19,339 nucleotides of DNA from the NCBI GenBank assembly GCA_016934355.1, contig JAFGTA010000052.1, positions 1 through 19,339 on the forward strand, in the 5' to 3' direction. This document shows, piece after piece, positions 13,786-19,339 of this stretch; the stretch's first letter is position 1, and each line of letters starts with the position of its first letter. Both the position numbers and the translations under genes were made by a program. Source of the stretch: Candidatus Bathyarchaeota archaeon. Its GTDB lineage: Archaea; Thermoproteota; Bathyarchaeia; TCS64. Under the pieces are notes generated by a model. That model was not told the DNA's origin and searched no databases. It saw only the letters and a list, made by a program, of their open reading frames with translations.

Positions 13786-13788
13786 ACC

Positions 13789-14406
13789 GTGTTGAAAGCC
13801 ATAGGTTCACGGAAAGGCATGACTGGGCTCGAGACAGCGATTATATTGGTGGCGTTCGTGATAACGGCGTCCGCCTTCGCCTATGTCGTGCTGAACGTGG
13901 GTTTCCTGACAGCCGAGAAGACCCAGTCAGTCATATCCTCGGGAATGAGTGAAGCTAGCTCGGCGCTTTACCTGGACAGCGACGTCATCGGGAGCTTCGC
14001 AAACAACACAGGGTCCCAGAGCGACGTATGTCTGACGAAGGCGATCTTCTACGTGAGGCTCGGCCAGGGCGACAGCCCCATAGCGCTGAGCGCCAGCAAG
14101 GTGGTCATCACGTACACCAACCCCAGGTGCCACGCCTCCGTCTACGATACTAACGGCACTGTCACGACGATCACTCAAATCACCGGCGACGGCGACAGCG
14201 TGATCGAGTCGGGAGAGCGCTTCAAAGTCAGCATAGACTTCACAGAGCTTAGCAAATCCAACGTAGAGCCATCGCAGTCAACCCAGTCGGACGTCTACAC
14301 CCACCCATACGAGGAGATAAGGATCGACCTGCGGCCGTCGACGGGTGCCGTGCTCACCATCGAGAGGACGCTGCCCCAGATAGCGCACACGGTTCAGGCG
14401 TTCTAG
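13789..14406 (+). CDS. Archaellin (archaeal flagellin, FlaB-type)
   Basis: 205 residues from GTG 13789 (TTG 13792 is equally possible). The class III signal is visible: a short basic leader ending RKG, then MTGLETAIILVAFVITASAF, the conserved archaellin N-terminal helix; cleavage by the prepilin peptidase FlaK/PibD is expected after the glycine. The hydrophobic helix is the filament core. The rest is a beta-rich outer domain with DVCLTKAIFYVRLGQGDSPI, typical of archaellins, and several N-x-S/T sites (NNT, NGT) that could be glycosylated. No fla/arl machinery gene (FlaH, FlaI, FlaJ) is nearby. It converges on the next gene with a 3-4 nt overlap. Confidence 0.9.
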   Translation: MLKAIGSRKGMTGLETAIILVAFVITASAFAYVVLNVGFLTAEKTQSVISSGMSEASSALYLDSDVIGSFANNTGSQSDVCLTKAIFYVRLGQGDSPIALSASKVVITYTNPRCHASVYDTNGTVTTITQITGDGDSVIESGERFKVSIDFTELSKSNVEPSQSTQSDVYTHPYEEIRIDLRPSTGAVLTIERTLPQIAHTVQAF

Positions 14407-14912
14407 CTCAGCCTGTCTCCTCTAACCCATTTATCCTTGCGGAGATCGTAGAACCACGCGCGCCGAGGGTTCTCGGATACAAGCGTTTTGATGTGTAGGA
14501 GCCTCTCGGCGGCTTCTCGGCCCTCGAACACCACTGGTAGGTTCTCGTCCAGCAGACGGGTCACCGAGGGGCAGTTAAGGTCGAACCCCATCAGCGGGTC
14601 GCCATCCCTCGACGGCTCCAAGCTGAACGGGTACTGCCTGCAGCTGGAGGGGCGGTCGTTGTACACTGCGCACCGGGCCCCGTGGAGGTGCAGGCATGTG
14701 TCCCCTGTGAACTGGTAGGCGACCACTGTGAACCTGTCCCCATGTGGTCTTTTCCCTACGCCTACGGCGGGCTTCACGTGTTCCACGGGGAAGACTCCCA
14801 CCTCATCGGAAAGCAGCGTCAGGCCCCTCAGCACGCCCCTGTCCTCAAACAGGAGGCTAGCGCAGCATTTACCGCACCTCAGACACCTGAACTCCGCCGC
14901 ATCGCCGGACAT
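14403..14912 (-). CDS. YkgJ-family cysteine-cluster protein (putative zinc/iron-chelating)
   Basis: 169 residues. The N-terminal FRCLRCGKCCASL (C10, C13, C16, C17) and the later GDTCLHLHGARCAVYNDRPS (C73, C81), SCRQYPF (C91) and C114 form the YkgJ/UPF0153 pattern CxxCGxCC...C...C...RPxxCRxYPF. These proteins are thought to bind metal, and the family's reaction is not established. A soluble protein of usual length. It is a single gene on the minus strand between archaellin (convergent) and the racemase homologue (co-directional, 33 nt upstream). Confidence 0.85.
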   Translation of the reverse strand: MSGDAAEFRCLRCGKCCASLLFEDRGVLRGLTLLSDEVGVFPVEHVKPAVGVGKRPHGDRFTVVAYQFTGDTCLHLHGARCAVYNDRPSSCRQYPFSLEPSRDGDPLMGFDLNCPSVTRLLDENLPVVFEGREAAERLLHIKTLVSENPRRAWFYDLRKDKWVRGDRLS

Positions 14913-14945
14913 GTGTGAACTGGAGTCCCTGCAGAATAAATAGGA

Positions 14946-15668
14946 TTAGAATGGAAACCGCAGCATCTTAGGCGGCCGGAGGTAGCTCCGCCTGCTGTGG
15001 GATACCCTCAGGTCCACGAGGAGCTCTGCGAGCCTGATAACGGCTTTACCCGGGTGGATGACAAGCGTGCCCGGCCGTGCCTCGTCGAGCCTCCTCTGCA
15101 GGGTATCTGCGTGGTCGTTCATCGCCATGCAGCCGAGGCATATTGCGTCGGCGCCTTCGTCAACCGCCCTCTCAGCGACCTCGCTGACCCTATGGAACGC
15201 CTCGGGCTTCCCAAGCTTCAGCACAGGGGTGTCCACAGAGTATACTCCTGTGCAGCGCCCCCAGAGGCCCAGGTCCTTCACCTGCCGCTCGGCTAGGCTC
15301 AGGACGTTCGGCAGTTGCACGAGTAGGCAGAACCGCCGTGCAAGCATGGAAGCGAGGTACATGGACGCCATCCCGGGGCCCAGTACAGGTATGTCCACGA
15401 GGCTTCTGGCGGCTTCGAGTGATGGGTCGTGCCCGCCCCAGATGACCACTGCGTCCGCGCCTTCCTCCTCGCTCCGTGTAACCCTCTCAAGGATGCCGGG
15501 GGCGGCTAGCTCCATCTCTGGCAGGGAGTCCACCGAAGCCGGGGCTGCTTTGGTCGTCACGAGCCTCACTTCGGTGCCGGGTGAGGCAGTGGAGGCTAGC
15601 CCCTGCTCTCTTTTCCTGAGGGCGTCTTCGCTGAGCCCAGATATCAGCATGACTACGTCGATCCGCAT
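14946..15668 (-). CDS. Asp/Glu/hydantoin racemase-superfamily protein with one catalytic Cys missing
   Basis: 240 residues with the two-domain racemase fold. The C-terminal catalytic cysteine is present in AICLGCMAMNDHADTL (C180). The N-terminal site, normally IACFxDPGLEAAR, reads VVIWGGHDPSLEAARSL, placing glycine (G78) where the first cysteine belongs. The following VDIPVLGPGMASMYLASMLA also matches the family. Proton transfer by two cysteines would not be possible, so it may be a one-base decarboxylase/isomerase-like enzyme or have lost racemase activity. The start is ATG 15668, nearly leaderless from CTTATCT at 15691-15697. The substrate is unknown. Confidence 0.78.
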   Translation of the reverse strand: MRIDVVMLISGLSEDALRKREQGLASTASPGTEVRLVTTKAAPASVDSLPEMELAAPGILERVTRSEEEGADAVVIWGGHDPSLEAARSLVDIPVLGPGMASMYLASMLARRFCLLVQLPNVLSLAERQVKDLGLWGRCTGVYSVDTPVLKLGKPEAFHRVSEVAERAVDEGADAICLGCMAMNDHADTLQRRLDEARPGTLVIHPGKAVIRLAELLVDLRVSHSRRSYLRPPKMLRFPF

Positions 15669-15690
15669 GCCTATGATGAAGCCGTTTTCT

Positions 15691-15717
15691 AGATAAGAGT
15701 ATACATCAGTTATTTAT
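15691..15717 (-). promoter_or_regulatory. TATA-like elements upstream of the racemase homologue
   Basis: CTTATCT (15691-15697, minus strand) is centred 26 nt before the ATG at 15668. TATAAATAA (about 15709-15717, minus) is a second candidate; its complement TTATTTATAG could serve plus-strand transcription toward the histidine kinase. Confidence 0.35.
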
Positions 15718-15763
15718 AGAAGTCAGAACCGTAAATCATGTTAAGGTAATTCAAATTTACTTA

Positions 15764-15814
15764 ATGAATAGGCTTAGAGGTGACAGGTTTTACCAGGTAC
15801 TTTCTTTTTCGTGA
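15764..15814 (+). CDS. 16-codon frame overlapping the histidine kinase start; likely its true N-terminus in another frame or a coupled leader
   Basis: ATG 15764 opens MNRLRGDRFYQVLSFS and stops at TGA 15812-15814, sharing GTGA with the kinase GTG. It ends at a run of five T (15805-15809). Moving back one base there joins it in frame to the kinase as FYQVLSFFVTDGEGRI, which looks like the first helix and strand of a PAS domain. See the finding on this junction. Confidence 0.5.
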   Translation: MNRLRGDRFYQVLSFS

Positions 15815-18090
15815 CGGACGGAGAAGGGAGGATACAGTTCAGCTCTGGGGACCATGGCCGAATCCGGTTTGACTCGGACACCATATTTGATTATCTTGAC
15901 GAGGATAACACGCGGATATTCCGTGAATCCCTAGAGGGTTTCAATGGAGCCGAGACCCACGTAAAGTTAACTGACGTTGCCGGTGAAGAGATTCGGTCTA
16001 CCATCATACCCCTGTCAGAAAGTGGAGAATGTTGGGCTGTTGCTGTGTTTCCAGACTCGATCTTCGAGTCGTTCATAAGCCATTGCTCCGATGAGCTCGC
16101 GTTAACCAGAAGCATCCTCGACTCGACTCCTGACCGTGTATCAGTCGTCTCTTCGAGCTACGAATACGTATGGATGAACAAGGCTCAGGCCGACTCGGCA
16201 AACAAGGCTAGAGAGGATCTGCTCGGGAAGGTGTGCCACGTAGCCCTGGGGCAGGGTGACAGCCCTTGTGAAAGGTGCAGGCTCGGCGACGTGGTTGAAA
16301 CGGGCGAGCCCTTTCATAACATCGTTAAACGCTCAAACGGCGTGATCTGGGACACCGTCAGGGAGCCTCTTTTCGGCGCCGACGGAAAAGTAGAAGCAGT
16401 GGTCAATTTTTCGAGAGATATCACGAAAAGCTACCTGCACCAGGAAAGGCTTAGGGCTCTCCACAGAAACGTCGTGGAGCTGAGTGAAGCCGATACTGTG
16501 GGAGATGTGCTTGGGTTAAGCATATCGAAGATTTCGCAGGCGCTTGGTTTCAACCTCGCAAGCATCATGCTGGTGGAAGGCCGGTGTCTGAGGGTCAGGG
16601 AGACGACGACTGGGAAGCCCGATGAGGGGGTTTCCATTCTTCCTCTTGATGGCAAGGGGATAACGGGCAGGGCGTGTAGGGAGAGGAGAAGCCAGTTGGT
16701 GTCAGACACTCGGTGTGACCCGGACTTCGTTTCGCCCGAGATGCTTGACGAGTATAAGCCGCTGTCTGAGCTCGCGGTGCCTATCATGATCGGGGACGAG
16801 GTTCTCGGGGTGATTGACATCGACAGCCCCGAGTTGAAAGCGTTCGACGAGGGTGACGCCCAGATTGTGGAGATATTCGCGGGGCACCTCGCCTCGGCGC
16901 TCAGGGTGCTCCAGCAGAAGTCCTCGCAGGAGGAGTTCAAGGACAGGCTCATCGCGCTGCAGAGGCACGCGTCCGAGCTCGGTGTGGCTCACTCGGTGAA
17001 GGACATCTCCGACTCGACTTGTGACGCCATCGGCAGGTTCATAGACTTCAACACGGGGAGCTTCGCGCTGGTCGACGGCGACGTGCTGAGGCATGAGTTC
17101 TTCTGGAACGTTGACTTCGAGCCGCTGGTTATGTCTCTGGGCGGCGACGGGGTCACGGTCGCGGTCGTGAACACGGGGGTGTCACAGAACATTGGTGACG
17201 CCTCGGCGTCCCCAAGCTTTGTCGCTGGGTATAGCAATCAGGATTACAGCGTGGTGTCTGAGCTGGCTGTCCCGGTGAAGGTCGGCGGTAAGGTGATCGC
17301 TGTCATCAACATCGAGTCGGGGCGCAGGGACGCGTTCTCAGACGAGGACCAGAGGCTCTTGGAGATATACGCGGAGCACATTGCGCCGGCTATGGAGCGG
17401 CTTAAACAGATCGAGAGGTTCAACTCGGCTCAGGAGGCGCACACGGAGGAGCTGCTGAAGGGGGCGGACAGGGTCACAAGCATGCTCAGGCACGACCTCC
17501 GTGGACCGTTGTCGACCATCAAGAACGCCGTGTACATCATGCAGCAGGGCATGGACGAGAAAGGCGAGATGATCGATATAGTGAACAAGAGCGTGGACTA
17601 CGCGGTGTCGATGCTGGAGGATCTGAGGAACGTTACCAGGTCCTCGGAGCCCGTGAAGCTGCCGATAGAGCTTAACATGATAATGGGTCAGGTGGTGAAG
17701 GACGCGTTCATCCCGGAGGAGATCAAGGTAGAGATGGATCTCGCCGAGGGCTTGCCCGAGGTGGAGATAGATATAGTGAAGGTGCGGAGGGTGCTGGATA
17801 ACCTGATCAGGAACTCGGTGGAGGCGATGCCGGACGGTGGCGCGCTGCGTATCCACACGGAGCTGGTTGACGGCGAAGCCGTGGTCACAGTCGAGGACAC
17901 GGGAACGGGTATTCCTGACGAGATCAGGGGCCGGCTTTTCCAGCCGTTCGCTACGTCGAAGCCTAAGGGGATGGGGCTGGGGCTCGCCTTCTGTAAGCAG
18001 ACGGTGGAGGCTCACGGGGGGAGGATTTGGGTGGAGACGGGCGGCGGCGGCACGACGTTCAGCTTCAGCCTGCCCCTCAGAAACGTGTGA
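15811..18090 (+). CDS. Sensor histidine kinase (PAS-PAS-GAF-GAF-HisKA-HATPase)
   Basis: 759 residues from GTG 15811, the only start codon between an upstream in-frame TGA (15781) and the domain. Domains: an N-terminal PAS-like region (about 1-95), a second PAS (97-207) carrying a cysteine trio C142, C153, C156, GAF 1 (about 220-368), GAF 2 (about 385-535), a dimerisation/phosphoacceptor helix with H561 in SMLRHDLRGPLSTIKNAV, then the ATPase with N box LDNLIRNSVEAM, G1 EDTGTGIPDE, F box LFQPFATSKP and G2 GMGLGLAF. No transmembrane segment is visible, so it senses cytoplasmic signals. No response regulator is adjacent. The first PAS looks truncated at its start. Confidence 0.92.
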   Translation: MTDGEGRIQFSSGDHGRIRFDSDTIFDYLDEDNTRIFRESLEGFNGAETHVKLTDVAGEEIRSTIIPLSESGECWAVAVFPDSIFESFISHCSDELALTRSILDSTPDRVSVVSSSYEYVWMNKAQADSANKAREDLLGKVCHVALGQGDSPCERCRLGDVVETGEPFHNIVKRSNGVIWDTVREPLFGADGKVEAVVNFSRDITKSYLHQERLRALHRNVVELSEADTVGDVLGLSISKISQALGFNLASIMLVEGRCLRVRETTTGKPDEGVSILPLDGKGITGRACRERRSQLVSDTRCDPDFVSPEMLDEYKPLSELAVPIMIGDEVLGVIDIDSPELKAFDEGDAQIVEIFAGHLASALRVLQQKSSQEEFKDRLIALQRHASELGVAHSVKDISDSTCDAIGRFIDFNTGSFALVDGDVLRHEFFWNVDFEPLVMSLGGDGVTVAVVNTGVSQNIGDASASPSFVAGYSNQDYSVVSELAVPVKVGGKVIAVINIESGRRDAFSDEDQRLLEIYAEHIAPAMERLKQIERFNSAQEAHTEELLKGADRVTSMLRHDLRGPLSTIKNAVYIMQQGMDEKGEMIDIVNKSVDYAVSMLEDLRNVTRSSEPVKLPIELNMIMGQVVKDAFIPEEIKVEMDLAEGLPEVEIDIVKVRRVLDNLIRNSVEAMPDGGALRIHTELVDGEAVVTVEDTGTGIPDEIRGRLFQPFATSKPKGMGLGLAFCKQTVEAHGGRIWVETGGGGTTFSFSLPLRNV

Positions 18091-18104
18091 GAAATTAGGA
18101 AAGC

Positions 18105-18113
18105 CTAAATATA
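18105..18113 (+). promoter_or_regulatory. Box A for the ZIP transporter gene
   Basis: CTAAATATA is centred about 32 nt before GTG 18141 and 44 nt before ATG 18153, so transcription would start just ahead of the GTG. Confidence 0.45.
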
Positions 18114-18140
18114 CGGTGTTTCATATCTCAGGGCTGTTAG

Positions 18141-18917
18141 GTGCCGAAGCCGATGGAGATGCTGACCCCGATACTGTTGAGCCTCGTAGCGGGCTCGGCT
18201 ACGGGGGTCGGCGGTCTCCTCGTCCTCGTCTTGGGCGACATAGATGAGCGCGTCATCGGTTTCTTCATGGGGTTCGCCGGCGGCGTCATGCTTGTTGTGA
18301 GCTTCCTCCAGCTTTATGTGGAGGCCCTCACTGTGATACCGGCGTTCCAGGTCACGGTCGCCTTCGGGCTTGGCACGGTCTTCATGATGGCCATCGACCT
18401 GACGGTGCCTCACATCGAGTTCGGCGAGTGGGAGGATAAGGTGAAGGATAAGAGGCTTTTCAACAGCGGGCTGGTCATCGCCATAGGTATGACGCTTCAT
18501 AACCTGCCGGAGGGTGTGGTGGTGAGCGCGGGGTTCACCCATCTGCCTGAGCTGGGGCTTCTCGTGGCGTTGATGATCTGTCTCCATAATATTCCGGAGG
18601 GCATCGCTACGGTGACGCCGCTTATCAGGTCAGGCGTGGACAGGGTGAAGGCGGTGGGGTTGGCGACGCTGTCTGGGATGGCGGAGCCGCTGGGCGCGTT
18701 GATCGGGGCCACCGTGATAAACTCGTTGGGTGGGGGGGCGTTGATCGTGGGGGGCGGCCTGGGCTTCGCTGCGGGTGTGATGACTTATGTTACTATCGAT
18801 GAGCTGATCCCGGTGGCTCACGAGTACTGCACGCTGAACCATAAGCACATCGTGTCTTCGGGGCTGCTGGTGGGCATGGTGTTCGCGCAGGCGCTGTCGC
18901 TTGTGCTGCCCTTCTGA
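18141..18917 (+). CDS. ZIP-family divalent metal transporter
   Basis: 258 residues from GTG 18141; ATG at 18153 (MEMLTPILLSLVAG) is an alternative. About eight hydrophobic helices. The two metal-binding ZIP motifs are HNLPEG (H120-E124, helix 4) and HNIPEG (H149-E153, helix 5), as in the GufA/ZupT bacterial and archaeal branch. The charged cytoplasmic loop before helix 4 (EWEDKVKDKRLFNSG) is short and lacks the histidine-rich stretch of many eukaryotic ZIPs. Likely imports Zn2+, Fe2+ or Mn2+; the ion is not decided by sequence. It converges on the M24 peptidase gene with a 14-nt gap. Confidence 0.92.
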   Translation: MPKPMEMLTPILLSLVAGSATGVGGLLVLVLGDIDERVIGFFMGFAGGVMLVVSFLQLYVEALTVIPAFQVTVAFGLGTVFMMAIDLTVPHIEFGEWEDKVKDKRLFNSGLVIAIGMTLHNLPEGVVVSAGFTHLPELGLLVALMICLHNIPEGIATVTPLIRSGVDRVKAVGLATLSGMAEPLGALIGATVINSLGGGALIVGGGLGFAAGVMTYVTIDELIPVAHEYCTLNHKHIVSSGLLVGMVFAQALSLVLPF

Positions 18918-18931
18918 GCCCGCCTGCTGTG

Positions 18932-19339
18932 CTAGGGGATTCTGGGGCTCTTGGTGAGCTGCTCGAACCCGTCCTCCGTGACGACTACGTTCTCCTCCAT
19001 GCGGACTCCGCCGTAGCCGGGTAGGTAGATGCCGGGCTCCACGGTGAACAGCATGCCTTCGCGTAGGACGTGGTCGGTGGTCTTTGAGAGGATTGGGGCG
19101 GCGAAGCCGCTGAGGGGGTGGCCGAGGCTGTGGGGGTAGTCCGGGAACCCGTGGTCTTTCAGCACTCTCCGGGAGACGGCGTCCAGATCGCTGCATCTTG
19201 CGCCGGGCTTCACCTCGTGTATGACCGACTCCACGGCCTTGTCCATGGCTTCGAGCATCCGCTGCTTCTTGGGGTCGCTGCCGAGGAGGAAGGTCCGCGT
19301 CTCGTCGGCCGCGTAGCCGTCTACCGCGGGGCCGAGGTC
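18932..19339 (-). CDS. M24-family metallopeptidase (Xaa-Pro aminopeptidase/dipeptidase-like), C-terminal part
   Basis: The gene enters from the right edge; the last 135 residues are visible. It opens at the metal-ligand segment DLGPAVDGYAADETRTFLLG (second Asp of the five-ligand set). It continues with HSLGHPLSGFAAP (ligand His), LFTVEPGIYLPGYGGVRMEE (first Glu) and ENVVVTEDGFEQLT (second Glu). These are the pita-bread-fold M24 ligands for two metal ions. The ending EQLTKSPRIP is typical of Xaa-Pro peptidases (PepQ/PepP type) more than methionine aminopeptidase. Cytoplasmic peptide turnover is the likely role. The N-terminal domain and start lie outside the window. Confidence 0.92.
   Translation of the reverse strand, partial: DLGPAVDGYAADETRTFLLGSDPKKQRMLEAMDKAVESVIHEVKPGARCSDLDAVSRRVLKDHGFPDYPHSLGHPLSGFAAPILSKTTDHVLREGMLFTVEPGIYLPGYGGVRMEENVVVTEDGFEQLTKSPRIP

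Noticed and set aside
13040..13810. 256-codon minus-strand frame opposite kdgK and the 153-residue gene
   Set aside because: Antisense to two coupled genes with recognisable or coherent coding; Arg/His/Leu-rich composition typical of GC-rich shadow frames.
17338..18015. 225-codon minus-strand frame opposite the kinase domain
   Set aside because: Lies entirely over the HisKA/HATPase coding region; His/Arg-rich shadow composition.
1..19339. CRISPR arrays, insertion sequences, integrase attachment sites
   Set aside because: No regularly spaced repeats, transposase or integrase motifs, or flanking direct repeats were visible on reading; gene order looks like stable chromosome.

Overview
The window is chromosomal DNA from an archaeon. 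The evidence is a block of archaeal/eukaryal-type information genes (PriL, PriS, GINS51, L44e, S27e, aIF2-alpha, Nop10), an archaellin, Sulfolobus-like 2-keto-3-deoxygluconate (KDG) metabolism, TATA (box A) promoters about 26 nt upstream of nearly leaderless genes, and oligo-T terminators. The priS-gins51-rpl44e-rps27e-aIF2a-nop10 order points to the TACK side of Archaea. A rubredoxin and a branched-chain amino-acid importer suggest an anaerobic heterotroph, for example a Bathyarchaeia-like lineage. That placement is inference; there is no rRNA here to test it.

Layout. (1) 1-2938: divergent pieces of a branched-chain amino-acid ABC importer. These are the start of a substrate-binding protein (minus), LivH and LivM (plus), and a 47-residue membrane microprotein coupled to LivM. 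ATP-binding subunits are not in the window. (2) 2939-8026: a bidirectional T-rich terminator, an unrecognised 122-residue gene, then a minus-strand operon that reads priL, a 45-residue cysteine protein, priS, gins51, rpl44e, rps27e, aIF2a, nop10. It joins DNA priming and replisome assembly to ribosome, initiation-factor and rRNA-modification genes through short gaps or overlaps. (3) 8077-10362: small single genes: leaderless rubredoxin, a class I methyltransferase, an ICMT-type membrane methyltransferase, a degenerate staphylococcal-nuclease-like protein and a DUF3795 cysteine protein. (4) 10430-11341: an orphan topoisomerase VI-A/Spo11-like protein with both the tyrosine motif and the Toprim residues. 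(5) 11333-13705: divergent KDG aldolase and KDG kinase, the kinase coupled to an unknown 153-residue gene. This pair would form the lower step of a (semi)phosphorylative/non-phosphorylative Entner-Doudoroff route. (6) 13739-15717: an isolated archaellin, a YkgJ-type cysteine-cluster protein and an Asp/Glu/hydantoin racemase homologue lacking one catalytic cysteine. (7) 15764-19339: a PAS-PAS-GAF-GAF histidine kinase whose 5' end looks frameshifted or preceded by a coupled micro-ORF, a ZIP metal transporter and the C-terminal part of an M24 aminopeptidase.

The most unusual items are the cysteine microprotein between the two primase genes, the orphan Spo11/TopoVI-A-like protein, the -1 frame junction at a T5 run at the start of the histidine kinase, and the catalytically stripped nuclease-like protein. 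I saw no CRISPR array, insertion sequence, tRNA or rRNA.
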